Both the position numbers and the translations under genes were made by a program. This document shows, in pieces, positions 55,645 to 64,000 of a stretch of 64,000 bases of DNA (position 1 is its first letter; the number at the start of each line of letters is the position of its first letter). Below the pieces are notes generated by a model that saw only the letters and a list, made by a program, of their open reading frames with translations, was not told where the DNA came from and did no database searches. Where the stretch lies: assembly GCF_007993045.1 (NCBI RefSeq), contig NZ_VOOR01000015.1:52471-116470 (forward strand), given 5' to 3'. Origin of the DNA: Phaeodactylibacter luteus. GTDB taxonomy: Bacteria; Bacteroidota; Bacteroidia; Chitinophagales; Saprospiraceae.

Positions 55645-58347
55645 ATGGAAAACCAAGCTATCATTTCCGTTTCGTCATTGCTGTCCATTATATTATTGCT
55701 GCTTTTGCCAGCCGCCGCTCAGTCTCAGCAGCAGGGCATTCCCGGTGAATACTATGAGGGGAGGGTTTATGTGAAAATTCAGGAGGCAGCGGGCGTTCAA
55801 TGGGCCAATATGGACAGCCTGCAAGACCTGTCAGCCTACGGGCCATTTGCAGAGCTGTTCAGGGCATTTGGTGTATACCGCATTCACAAGCCATTCGGCA
55901 GGCTTTCAAGCTCTTTTTTTGACCATACTTATCAACTGCATTTCTCTGAAACTGGCAAAGAACAGGCGTTCATACAACTGCTGATGCGGGAGCCTGCAGT
56001 AGAATTTGCAGAGCAGGTGCCGGTCATGCGCTCCTTTTATACGCCCAATGATGCCTATGCAAACAACTCCGATCAGTGGTTCCTTGCTCAGATTGATGCT
56101 TACGATGCCTGGGACCTGCACCAGGAAGGAGAAGAGGTAGTTGTTGCAATAACGGATGATGCGGTGAAATGGGACCATGAGGACTTAGAGGGCAACCTTT
56201 GGATAAATGAGGCAGAGTACGTTGGGATAGAAGGGATAGATGATGATGGGAATGGGTATATAGATGACTACATCGGCTGGGATGCGGCCAATTGGGACAA
56301 TGACCCCCGGCCTCCGGCTTATGCATCTTCAGCTGTTTTTTCTCATGGCACCCACTGCGCAGGCATTGCCGGTGCGGTAACTGACAACTGGGTTGGAGGG
56401 GCCTCTATTTCTTTTAACAATGCCCGGATCATGTCGTGTAAAGGGAAACTAGATGGTACAACGGGGACCGGAATTGACGAAGCGTGGGGCGCGTTTGCAT
56501 ACGCGGTGGCAGCGGGAGCGGAAATCATCAGTTGTTCGTGGGGCGGGAGTTTTTCTGTGGTGAACTCCAACCTTGTGAGCCTGGCCATTGATAATGGCGC
56601 GATAGTGGTCGCAGCTGCGGGCAATGATAATACTTCAATCCCTTCTTACCCTGCAGCTTACACCGGAGTGTTGGCTGTTGCCAATACACGTTCTGGAGAT
56701 GTGCGCAACCCTAGCTCCAATTATGGATCCTGGGTGGATATAGCAGCCCCAGGTACAGATATCTTAAGCCCGATCGCTTTCAATCAGAGCAGTTACGATG
56801 CCTTTAACGGCACTTCGATGTCCTGCCCGATGGTGGCAGGGCTGCTGGCGCACATGAAGTCTTACAAGCCCAATGCGGCAAATGAGGAAATAATCGGCTG
56901 TTTGCTGAGCAGTGCTGATAATATCGATGTTGTCAACCCTGGTTTTGTGGGTGCGCTGGGCAGCGGCCGCATCAATGCACGGGCTGCTTTGGAATGCCTG
57001 GATGGCGGCGGCGGTGGGGGTTGCAATGGGATTGCGCTAGGATTGACCATTACCCTGGACGATTACGGAGATGAAACGACTTGGGGCATATTCCAAGCCG
57101 GCAATTTGGTTGCCTATGGTGGGCCTTATGAAGGGGATGCAGAGGGAGAGGTAATACAGGAAGAAGTTTGCCTACAAGAAGGCTGCTATGACCTGTTCTT
57201 TTTCGATGATTTCGGCGATGGGATGTGCTGTGACTTTGGGGAAGGCGGTTATACGCTGTCACTGCCAAATGGAGAAGTGTTGGCATCGGGGGGCAGTTTT
57301 GAGGAGGAAGAAGTTACCCCTTTTTGCGTAAGCGGTGATGGCGGCGGCAGCGGTTGCCCACCCCCTGGTGATCTGCATGCCCTGGAGGTGGGGTATTCTC
57401 ATGCATACCTGGACTGGTCTCCGGTCAGCGGAGGAGCGGATGCTTACCGGACCCGGTTTAAAACAGAGGGGCAGACAGGCTGGATAACAGGCAGCTGGTT
57501 TACTTCGACCTCCACCATTTGGGGGAATATGCAGCCCTGCCGCGATTATGAATTTCAGGTGCAGTCGCGCTGCGATGGTGCCGAAGGCGAATTTTCAAGT
57601 TCAGTCCTTCTCTCTACGCGGGGGTGTGCAGATGCGTACTGCTACTCCTACGGTACCACTTGGGATGACTGGATTGCAAGGGTGCAGCTCAAGGAGATTG
57701 ACCATGAAACGGGCAAATCTTATGGTTTTGGCGATTATATGAGCCTGTCTGCGGGCTTAGAGCAGGGCGCTCAGTATCCGCTTACACTGACACCGGATAC
57801 AGATGACAACCAGCAAACGGTGTACTGGCGGGTGTGGATAGACTTTAATCAGGATGGTGATTTCCAGGATGCAAATGAATTGGTTTTTCAAGAGTCTGCA
57901 ATGAATACCATTCCAGTTTCCGGGGCTATCAATATTCCAGGGGATGCTCCTGTAGGGGCAACCCGCATGCGGGTAAGCATGGACCCCAATGGTTTTGCCG
58001 GGCCCTGTAGTACAGGCAGCGCCCGGGAGGTAGAAGACTACACAGTAGTCATTAATGAGGGGAGCCCGACTTCTAGTTCATTGGAAGAGGGTGCTGCTGC
58101 TTTGGTACAGGTATTTCCTAACCCGGCACGTGAGAAGCTCCACGTTCAGTTGGTGGGGGCAATCTATGGATCTGCCAGCTTTTCTTTATTGAACGCACAG
58201 GGGCAAGTAGTGAGGCAATGGCCAGGGCTTTTGGTGAGCGAAAGCCAGGCCGTAAGTTTGGGGGTTAGTGGATTGCCCCCGGGGCTGTTTTGGCTGGAAG
58301 TGAACTGGGCGTCGTCCCGGGCTGTGAAAAAAATAGTCATACATTAG
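55645..58347 (+). CDS. T9SS-exported subtilisin-like serine protease (S8) with GEVED domain
   Basis: 900 aa. Signal peptide (about 1-26, ending AAAQS) and propeptide (about 35-130). The S8 catalytic domain has Asp171 (VVVAITDDAVKWDHEDL), His234 (SHGTHCAG) and Ser391 (NGTSMSCPMVAG). The canonical DTG after the Asp is DDA here. Downstream are a Gly-rich linker, a beta module with DDFGDGMCCDFGEGGYTL, an FN3 domain, a GEVED domain (VWIDFNQDGDFQDANELVFQ, ending REVEDYTVVI) and a T9SS domain (VQVFPNPAREKLHVQLVG). It should be an active surface protease. It is divergent from the sigma factor and upstream of the CHAT gene. Confidence 0.94.
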   Translation: MENQAIISVSSLLSIILLLLLPAAAQSQQQGIPGEYYEGRVYVKIQEAAGVQWANMDSLQDLSAYGPFAELFRAFGVYRIHKPFGRLSSSFFDHTYQLHFSETGKEQAFIQLLMREPAVEFAEQVPVMRSFYTPNDAYANNSDQWFLAQIDAYDAWDLHQEGEEVVVAITDDAVKWDHEDLEGNLWINEAEYVGIEGIDDDGNGYIDDYIGWDAANWDNDPRPPAYASSAVFSHGTHCAGIAGAVTDNWVGGASISFNNARIMSCKGKLDGTTGTGIDEAWGAFAYAVAAGAEIISCSWGGSFSVVNSNLVSLAIDNGAIVVAAAGNDNTSIPSYPAAYTGVLAVANTRSGDVRNPSSNYGSWVDIAAPGTDILSPIAFNQSSYDAFNGTSMSCPMVAGLLAHMKSYKPNAANEEIIGCLLSSADNIDVVNPGFVGALGSGRINARAALECLDGGGGGGCNGIALGLTITLDDYGDETTWGIFQAGNLVAYGGPYEGDAEGEVIQEEVCLQEGCYDLFFFDDFGDGMCCDFGEGGYTLSLPNGEVLASGGSFEEEEVTPFCVSGDGGGSGCPPPGDLHALEVGYSHAYLDWSPVSGGADAYRTRFKTEGQTGWITGSWFTSTSTIWGNMQPCRDYEFQVQSRCDGAEGEFSSSVLLSTRGCADAYCYSYGTTWDDWIARVQLKEIDHETGKSYGFGDYMSLSAGLEQGAQYPLTLTPDTDDNQQTVYWRVWIDFNQDGDFQDANELVFQESAMNTIPVSGAINIPGDAPVGATRMRVSMDPNGFAGPCSTGSAREVEDYTVVINEGSPTSSSLEEGAAALVQVFPNPAREKLHVQLVGAIYGSASFSLLNAQGQVVRQWPGLLVSESQAVSLGVSGLPPGLFWLEVNWASSRAVKKIVIH

Positions 58348-58430
58348 ATTCAATCAACAGAGGCTGCCTTAACCGGTGGCCCTTGTTGTAAATTCAAGGC
58401 GTGCTCACGTTTGTTGCTAAAGCAGCAGCT

Positions 58431-58815
58431 GGAGCGTAAACCAAAATGTCGCAGGCCTTGAGGCTCTCCGGGCTATACCTGGCATTGGCCTAGCGCTGCG
58501 AAGGGGTGTAAGAGCTAGTTAGGGTTTTACACTTCGGGCTGCTCTTGCCGAATTTTGTCCTGCTCTTCGTTGTTCTTCGGTCACGTAGCTAAGGCTATTG
58601 GATTCAAGAATGGGGCCCTTTGTCCCATTCTTGAATATATCACGCCTCGATCAGGGCAAAATTTGGCTGCGTTCGCTCCAAAAGTAAAATCCTAACTAGC
58701 TCTAAGCCCGGTAGGGCCGAGCGGATAGCGAGCCCCGTAGCATAGCGGCACCTGCCCACTGGGGCAGGGGCAGGCCCCTCCCGTTGGGCAAAAAAGACAA
58801 TCTGATTTGCGCCTC
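58431..58815 (+). repeat. Dispersed MITE-like repeat, copy H (complete, with nested MITE)
   Basis: The left terminus GGAGCGTAAACCAAAATGTCG starts at 58431 and the right terminus GACAATCTGATTTGCGCCTC ends at 58815. It is interrupted at GTGTAA by a different 192-bp element (58512-58703). Without the insert the copy is about 190 bp with the short core. It fills the gap between the subtilase and CHAT genes. Confidence 0.9.
58512..58703. mobile_element. Nested 192-bp MITE inside repeat copy H
   Basis: Terminal inverted repeats GAGCTAGTTAGGGTTTTAC (58512-58530) and GTAAAATCCTAACTAGCTC (58685-58703) match at 18 of 19 positions. The flanking direct repeat is TAA (58509-58511 and 58704-58706). An internal hairpin CAAGAATGGG...CCCATTCTTG lies near 58604-58635. 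Excision restores the uninterrupted sequence seen in copy G. It is unrelated in sequence to the nested element in copies B and I. Confidence 0.88.
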
Positions 58816-58841
58816 AGTGGCTTTAAAAACCCCGGTTATTT

Positions 58842-61800
58842 ATGAAGACTACTTTGCTTTCGCTCGCCGTTTTAGGTTTTGTTTGTATGGTTTCGGCTCA
58901 GGTGCCCGGTACTTCGATAAAAGACTCTGCTGATGCAGAAATCGTGCTCCACCAAGTCGATACCCTAATCAAACAACGGGAATACGCCGCTGCGCTGGAA
59001 TTGGTCAAAGCAGTTAAGCCAGATTTTATTGATGCTTTTGGAGACCGAAACCCGCTGCTGGCAGATTTAGTCAATTTTGAGGGCGAGGTGTATTATTTTA
59101 CCAGAGACATGGATCAGGCTGGCCGGGCTTTTAATCAGGTGCTGTCCATCAGGCAAGAGCACTTTGGCCCGGAGGCTGCTGAGACGTTGCTGGCCTACCG
59201 GAGCTTGGCCATTTGCTACAACCGGGCTCAGGACTACAAAAAAGCGATAGAAGTTGGCGAAGCCCTGTTGAAGGTTTATGCAGGTCAGAGCAAGGCGCCT
59301 ACCCATGATAAGGCGGATGCCTTGGCCATCATCGGGAACGCTTATACTGCCCTGGCAGATTATGATCTTGCGGTTACTTATCAGGAGAGGGCACTTCAGG
59401 AACGGCTTTACGCAGCGCCGAAGGACCTTCGAAAGGTGGCACGCGCCCATAATGCGGTGGGGTATGCGTACTACCAAATGGGAGATAATGATAAAGCCAT
59501 TGAGCATTATTCAGCAGCGCTTGACCTAGCCACTGATCTTTTTGGAGCGGAAGACCTGAACTTGGTCTTACCCCTGAGCAATCTCGCATCGGCCCATCAG
59601 ACAAAAGGCGACTACAGGGCTGCTGTTGAACTACAGCTGAAAGCCATAGATATTCTACTTGCACATCCCCAGGGCAATGAGTACAGCCTCGCGCTGAGCT
59701 ATAATAATCTTGGCGCCTGCTATGCTGAAATGAACGACTATGCCAGGGCGCTCCAATTTCATGAAAAAGCACTTGCGATCAAGAAACAGGCTTTTCCTGA
59801 GGGTTATGCCGATTTGGCTTTGTCTTACAACAACATCGGAAGCTGCCATCAATCAATGTTTGACCCGGAGCGCGCTGCTCCGATTTACAAGCAGGCTGTT
59901 GCATTACAGGAAAAGGTAACGCAGGGGGGAGAAAAAGCACTGGGGATCTACCTTAACAATGAGGGGACTGTTTTGGTAGAACTGGGGGAAATAGAAGCGG
60001 CCATTGCTGCGCATGAGCGTGCCTTGGAGGTTCAGGGAAAGGTGCTGACAGAGCAGCATCAGGACTTAGCATTATCTCACGTCAATTACGGCGCCGCGCT
60101 TCAGGGGCAAGGGCGGCATTCAGAGGCTTACAGCCACTTTGGACAGGCATTGGAAATTTGGGAGAAAGCATATGGCCCGAGGCACTACCGGGTGGCTTCC
60201 GCCCATAAACATTTAGGAGATCATTATGCTGTGGGAGGGGATATGGAACAAGCAAAATGGCACTATCAAAAGAGCCTGGATGCAAATGGATGGTCAATGG
60301 AAGGCTTCTCCAGCGTCATGTCATTAGAGTTTTTGCTCAATACTCTGGAGGCGTACTCGAAAATGTATGCATCTGGCCGCCCAAGCCCCGATTACGAACA
60401 GGCCGTCATCTGGTCCGATCGAGCGGTGGATGCGCTCCGCTACCAACAGCAAGGGCTGAGCAATTCGGCTTCCCGTTTGCCATGGCGTCAGCGCTATCAG
60501 CGGTTGTTTGAATTAGGGATAAATAACCGGCTCAGAAAGGGAAGGGAAGCCGCAAATACAGACCCCGTTTTGTTTCAGTACACTGAAGAAAGCAAGGCTG
60601 CTATTCTCTACAGTCAGTTACAGGAGTCCAACGCCCTCCACTACGCCGGTATCCCCGACACCCTCCTCGAGAAAGAATACGGCCTGCGTGTAGATCTCAC
60701 CTACTACGATAAAAAGCGGCAGGAAAAACTCCAGGAAGGCCTGGAAGAAACCGACACCACAGTACTCGCCATCAGCTCCCAGCTCTTTGACCTCAATCAA
60801 GCCTATGACAGCCTCCATGCACGATTGGAAAGCGATTATCCAGAATATTACCAGCTCAAGTACGACCTCAGCACCGTAAGCGTGGAAGAAGTACAAATGG
60901 AGATATTGGAGGAAGGCCAAGCCCTACTCGAATACTTCGTAGGCGACAGCTCCATCTTCATCTTCAGAATCGAAAAGGATAGGTATGAGGTAAAAGAAGT
61001 AAAACGGGACTTCCCGCTTGAGGAATGGGTACAACAATTGCGCGGCAATATCAGTCAGCCGATGCCTTTTGCCTACGAAGCTTACCTGGAAGTGGCGCCG
61101 AAACTCTATGAGAAGCTCATCGCGCCGGTAGCCGAAGGCTTGCCCGAACAGCTTGTCATTGTACCGGATGGCATCTTGGGGTACATCCCGTTTGAGGCTT
61201 TGCTGATGGAAAAGCCCGATGCGAATAATTTATATGCCGCCGAGCGATTGCTCTACCTGCTCCGGGAGCATCAGGTCAGCTATTGTTATTCGGCTACGCT
61301 GCTGAAGGAAATGAAAGAGAAAAAACACCGGAAAGCACCCACGCGCGAACTATTGGCGGTAGCTCCTTTTGCAGCGGTGGATACAGTATTGTCCAGCCAC
61401 CTCGACCAGAGTGATTGGCTGGCGAGCACACGTAGCGATACGCTTTGGGGCTTACCGTACACGCAGGCAGAGCTGGACAGCATTCAAAGGGTCTTCCAAA
61501 CAGACGCCTTCTACGGAGCAGAAGCCACCGAAGCATTGTTCGTAGAAAGAGCGGGAGACTATCGCATCCTCCATTTATCGACCCACGGAAAAGCTGACCC
61601 TCGGATTGGTGACTACTCCTATCTGGCCTTCTACCCACAACCGGACAGTACGGAGAATGAACTGCTCTACGTCCGTGACCTGTACAATCTTCAGCTGAAC
61701 GCCGACCTGGTGGTGCTCTCTGCCTGCGAGACCGGCACGGGAGAGCTGCAGCGCGGCGAAGGCATCATCAGCCTGGCACGGGCCTTTGCTTATGCCGGCG

Positions 61801-62012
61801 CCAAGAGTATTGCCACCACGCTCTGGCAGGTCAATGATGAAAGCACGCAGGAGTTGATGGCCCGCTTTTATCAGCACCTTAAATCGGGGATGACCAAGGA
61901 TGCCGCCTTACGGCAGGCCAAGCTGGATTACCTGGACGGACATAGCGATACGGGTGCCTATCCCTTTTATTGGGCGGCGTTTATTGGGGTGGGGGATATA
62001 GCCCCCTTCTAA
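58842..62012 (+). CDS. Exported TPR-CHAT caspase-like protease
   Basis: 1056 aa. A signal peptide (MKTTLLSLAVLGFVCMVSAQ) indicates export. About ten TPR units fill residues 35-470 (for example AYRSLAICYNRAQDYKKAIE, LSYNNLGACYAEMNDYARAL). A helical linker leads to a CHAT domain (about 740-1056). The catalytic dyad is intact: His915 in ILHLSTHGKADP and Cys962 in VVLSACETGTGELQRGEG. The GEGIISLARAF and YAGAKSIATTLWQV segments are diagnostic. CHAT proteins are caspase/separase-related peptidases; some with TPRs cleave a partner that controls a sigma factor. Partner and trigger here are unknown. The gene follows MITE copy H and precedes the unknown protein at 62085 by 72 bp. Confidence 0.93.
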   Translation: MKTTLLSLAVLGFVCMVSAQVPGTSIKDSADAEIVLHQVDTLIKQREYAAALELVKAVKPDFIDAFGDRNPLLADLVNFEGEVYYFTRDMDQAGRAFNQVLSIRQEHFGPEAAETLLAYRSLAICYNRAQDYKKAIEVGEALLKVYAGQSKAPTHDKADALAIIGNAYTALADYDLAVTYQERALQERLYAAPKDLRKVARAHNAVGYAYYQMGDNDKAIEHYSAALDLATDLFGAEDLNLVLPLSNLASAHQTKGDYRAAVELQLKAIDILLAHPQGNEYSLALSYNNLGACYAEMNDYARALQFHEKALAIKKQAFPEGYADLALSYNNIGSCHQSMFDPERAAPIYKQAVALQEKVTQGGEKALGIYLNNEGTVLVELGEIEAAIAAHERALEVQGKVLTEQHQDLALSHVNYGAALQGQGRHSEAYSHFGQALEIWEKAYGPRHYRVASAHKHLGDHYAVGGDMEQAKWHYQKSLDANGWSMEGFSSVMSLEFLLNTLEAYSKMYASGRPSPDYEQAVIWSDRAVDALRYQQQGLSNSASRLPWRQRYQRLFELGINNRLRKGREAANTDPVLFQYTEESKAAILYSQLQESNALHYAGIPDTLLEKEYGLRVDLTYYDKKRQEKLQEGLEETDTTVLAISSQLFDLNQAYDSLHARLESDYPEYYQLKYDLSTVSVEEVQMEILEEGQALLEYFVGDSSIFIFRIEKDRYEVKEVKRDFPLEEWVQQLRGNISQPMPFAYEAYLEVAPKLYEKLIAPVAEGLPEQLVIVPDGILGYIPFEALLMEKPDANNLYAAERLLYLLREHQVSYCYSATLLKEMKEKKHRKAPTRELLAVAPFAAVDTVLSSHLDQSDWLASTRSDTLWGLPYTQAELDSIQRVFQTDAFYGAEATEALFVERAGDYRILHLSTHGKADPRIGDYSYLAFYPQPDSTENELLYVRDLYNLQLNADLVVLSACETGTGELQRGEGIISLARAFAYAGAKSIATTLWQVNDESTQELMARFYQHLKSGMTKDAALRQAKLDYLDGHSDTGAYPFYWAAFIGVGDIAPF

Positions 62013-62084
62013 ACAGAGGCGAGGGGAAAAGGGTGGAATACGAAATTTTCCTATCTTCTACCCTGAAATCCACTGCCCACTGCC

Positions 62085-63533
62085 ATGCACAATACAAAGC
62101 TTGCCCGCACAATAGGGGCCTTCGCAACTGATGAGCTGAAGGCTGTCCGAAAGGCTGTTTTGCAAAAAGCAAGGCGCCGGGATTCTCCTGTGGTAAAGCT
62201 TTGGGATGCGCTTGTGCCTTTCCACCCCGGATTTGATGATGAGCAACTGGACCTGAAGTACTTGTTCCGAAAGGCTTACTGGGGAGAAGAGTACGAGCCG
62301 CAAAAGCTCCGTAACCTGATGACCACCTTGCAGCAGTATATCGAACAGTACCTGATTGATGCAGAGCTGCAGGCACAACCGCAGTCCCAACAATTCCTGC
62401 TTGTACAGGCCCTGCATAGAAGGAGGCGTACGGGGGCGTTCGAAAGAGCCCTGAATGACGGGCTGAAAAAACTGGAGAGCGCTCCGGATGGGCTACTGAA
62501 ACTACAGGCGCGCCTGGCTTTATTGCACGAACGGTATTTTTTTGATAACATCCAAAAGAACGAACAGCGAACGGAGGACTTACATCAGTTAGCGCAAGCC
62601 TTGAATGAAATGCTCGCCCACCAATTGCTGATTTATGGTATTGATCGATCCGTAAGAAGGATGACACTACCCGATGACACCACCTTTCTTGGATTGGAGG
62701 AAGCGCTTTCTTTCGCAGCCGGTGATGAAGCCCCTGAAGTGTTGCAGTTTTTTCATCAGTTGTGGAAGCTATATACCGGGGGCGTCAATGATGCACTTTT
62801 TCTGAAATTGAAGGCTGTCTTTTTTGCTAATTATGGTTCATGGGGTGAATTTGAAGTCAGTTTGGCTCTTAAAACGCTCATCAATTACTTGGCACCTTTG
62901 GCTGCAGGCAATAGGGAACCCTATATCTCTCAGCTTTTTGAGCTTTTCCAGTTTGGGTATGCTCAAGAGCTTATCGTGGTAGATAACCAATTGACGGCGG
63001 CCCGCTTTTTGAATTCGGTGGTCACTGGGCTGATGGCCCGAAAATTTGACTGGGTAGAGCAGTTTATTGACTCGCATGCGGTCTATCTGCTCAAGGATAA
63101 GGCAGAAACCTTGACCTTAGCCCGGGTCTATCTGCTGTACTATAAAGGATGGCACGCCAATGCGCCTGATCTGTTGGATGAGGCTTTAGGCATCATAAGT
63201 AAAACCCCGTATGATGGGTGGTTTTTCAAGCTTCGGCTGAGGATGCTCGAAGTGCGGATATTTTGCGATACTTATGGCACCCGGGATTACTCCGTTTCTT
63301 TTGTTTTGGAGCGGATTGCCAGCTTTAGGAGGTTCATTGACCGGTCGGGCAATGGTGAAACCGCTGCGGGGCAACGCTATAAGAAATGTTTGGGGTATTG
63401 CCGGCAGGTCATCAAAATGAAATCGCTGCCATACGTTGACCCGCTTAGGAAAAAGGGCTTAGCCGACGAAATAAAGGCAGAGCAGCAGTTGATGCTGCAA
63501 GACTGGCTGCTCTACCATTTAGACAGGCTGTGA
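62085..63533 (+). CDS. Unknown all-helical cytoplasmic protein
   Basis: 482 aa without signal peptide or membrane helix. It is predicted almost wholly helical with repeated amphipathic segments (YWGEEYEPQKLRNLMTTLQQ, EDLHQLAQALNEMLAHQLLI, ARVYLLYYKGWHANAPDLLD), somewhat like a degenerate TPR/HEAT array. The N-terminus (KLARTIGAFATDELKAVRKA) is basic. No catalytic motif. The 72-bp spacing suggests co-transcription with the CHAT gene, so it may be a cytoplasmic partner. The family is not recognised. Confidence 0.85.
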   Translation: MHNTKLARTIGAFATDELKAVRKAVLQKARRRDSPVVKLWDALVPFHPGFDDEQLDLKYLFRKAYWGEEYEPQKLRNLMTTLQQYIEQYLIDAELQAQPQSQQFLLVQALHRRRRTGAFERALNDGLKKLESAPDGLLKLQARLALLHERYFFDNIQKNEQRTEDLHQLAQALNEMLAHQLLIYGIDRSVRRMTLPDDTTFLGLEEALSFAAGDEAPEVLQFFHQLWKLYTGGVNDALFLKLKAVFFANYGSWGEFEVSLALKTLINYLAPLAAGNREPYISQLFELFQFGYAQELIVVDNQLTAARFLNSVVTGLMARKFDWVEQFIDSHAVYLLKDKAETLTLARVYLLYYKGWHANAPDLLDEALGIISKTPYDGWFFKLRLRMLEVRIFCDTYGTRDYSVSFVLERIASFRRFIDRSGNGETAAGQRYKKCLGYCRQVIKMKSLPYVDPLRKKGLADEIKAEQQLMLQDWLLYHLDRL

Positions 63534-63686
63534 TTAGCCATCAATAATATCCTCATTACCGATCAGGCCATTGTCGTCCGGTGGCGGTGGCGGGGCATTT
63601 TCACCGCCCTTCACTTTTTTGCAGGCTTTTTTAGAAAGCACAGCAGAGGCAGGCAGCAAGGCTGCCAATTCAGCAATCGTCTTCAT
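63534..63686 (-). CDS. Small peptide with double-glycine leader (natural-product-precursor-like)
   Basis: 50 aa. The leader-like half is MKTIAELAALLPASAVLSKK then ACKKVKGG. The LSKxxxKKVKGG ending matches the double-glycine leaders of Bacteroidota bacteriocin/RiPP-type precursors (LSKEELKKVKGG pattern). The tail ENAPPPPPDDNGLIGNEDII-DG is Pro-rich and acidic, with no Cys, Ser or Thr for lanthipeptide-type rings. Its stop abuts the stop of the convergent gene with no spacer. No in-frame ATG lies upstream. No C39 peptidase/ABC exporter is in the window. The coding call rests on the leader pattern and composition. Confidence 0.65.
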   Translation of the reverse strand: MKTIAELAALLPASAVLSKKACKKVKGGENAPPPPPDDNGLIGNEDIIDG

Positions 63687-63876
63687 GGCACTAAAGATTT
63701 TCGTGTTAGAAAATGGCGGTAAGCCTGCTTTGGGCAGGGCAATACCGTTCAGTGCCTGCGTGCCGCTCGCGATCAGCCTGGCAGGTGAAAAAGCTTATCC
63801 AGAAATATCCACTGAGTGGTTACACTTGTTTAGTGGAGGCTGAGCTCAGATTGTCCCCTCTGCGGATAGTTTTTTT

Positions 63877-64000
63877 GGGCGTGAGCCAAAATGTCGCGGG
63901 CGTTTATGCTGTTCAGGCTCTAGTGCCTCAAGCCAAAAATCCTTGCCACCCCAAGTTTCGTTCTTTTCCGCCTACTCTTCGTTAAAGAACCGCTCCTTTA
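63877..64000 (+). repeat. Dispersed MITE-like repeat, copy I (cut by window edge)
   Basis: The left terminus GGGCGTGAGCCAAAATGTCG is at 63877, followed by the usual GGGCGTTTATGCTGTTCAGG block and CTAG at 63920-63923. From 63924 it enters the same nested MITE as copy B. The rest lies beyond the window. The 63687-63876 stretch before it has no supported gene and should hold the promoter of the small peptide. Confidence 0.88.
63924..64000 (+). mobile_element. Nested MITE inside copy I (partial), same as at 7820
   Basis: Starts TGCCTCAAGCCAAAAATCCT right after CTAG. It continues with sequence nearly identical to 7820-7896, including the block TTTCGTTCTTTTCCGCCTAC and GTTAAAGAACCGCTCCTTTA. The insertion point in the host repeat is identical to copy B. 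Confidence 0.88.

Noticed and set aside
58842..62012. Type III-E CRISPR TPR-CHAT (craspase) identity
   Set aside because: No gRAMP effector or CRISPR array is nearby, and the protein carries an export signal. Only the TPR-CHAT domain layout and sigma-factor proximity are shared.
63571..63843. 90-codon plus-strand frame opposite the GG-leader peptide
   Set aside because: It is antisense to the better-supported peptide and has no family features. The second half is upstream noncoding sequence of that gene.

Overview
The window comes from a Bacteroidota chromosome, most likely Saprospiraceae-like (Lewinella/Phaeodactylibacter type). The taxon is an inference. The signs are a SusC/SusD pair, several exported proteins with type IX secretion (T9SS) C-terminal sorting domains, WG-repeat and TPR-CHAT proteins, TAnnTTTG-type -7 promoter elements, and long intergenic gaps with large numbers of degenerate mobile elements. 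Most coding DNA is moderately GC-rich. One T9SS gene (5543-6481) is visibly AT-rich and sits between transposase remnants.

Layout. 1-4629: a sigma-54 activator cut by the window edge, miaB, an alpha-D-phosphohexomutase, an ElaA-like acetyltransferase and diacylglycerol kinase. 4630-8173: an IS graveyard holding remnants of three transposase families (DDE/IS701-like, IS5-like, IS3 orfA), two inverted-repeat elements, an AT-rich secreted protein and a MITE carrying a second MITE inside it. 8174-23141: a lamin-tail-domain secreted protein, asd, a coiled-coil protein, a noncoding block with a candidate small RNA, an HDAC-like deacetylase, lysS, a lipoprotein, bioY and envelope proteins. 23230-31000: a secreted GH13 amylase, a WG-repeat protein, phospholipid genes (psd, cdsA) with a CPBP protease, and pdxJ. 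31059-39124: SusC/SusD, a DUF3179 lipoprotein, a soluble TonB-C protein, a Xer recombinase and hpf. 39290-53466: the core information-processing block tRNA-Thr, Tyr, Gly, Thr, tuf, tRNA-Trp, secE, nusG, rplK, rplA, rplJ, rplL, rpoB, rpoC. Its tRNA-tuf part has the same order as thrU-tyrU-glyT-thrT-tufB of E. coli.

53701-63686 is the most interesting accessory block. An ECF-type sigma factor overlaps the gene of a single-pass membrane protein with a TPR ectodomain (a candidate anti-sigma). Transcribed away from them are a T9SS-exported subtilase, an exported TPR-CHAT (caspase-like) protein with its His/Cys dyad intact, and an unknown all-helical protein. A tiny gene for a peptide with a Gly-Gly leader lies convergent to the last of these. 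I propose that the proteases act on the membrane anti-sigma factor. This is an inference by analogy with TPR-CHAT/sigma modules and is not demonstrated.

The other recurring feature is a dispersed repeat of about 185-225 bp in at least nine copies. It has roughly 20-bp terminal inverted repeats (GGGCGYRAACCARAWTGTCG), a GC-rich palindromic core and, in two copies, 7-8 bp target-site duplications. It looks like an undescribed MITE family. Three copies carry nested smaller MITEs, and two of those have the same nested element at the same internal site.
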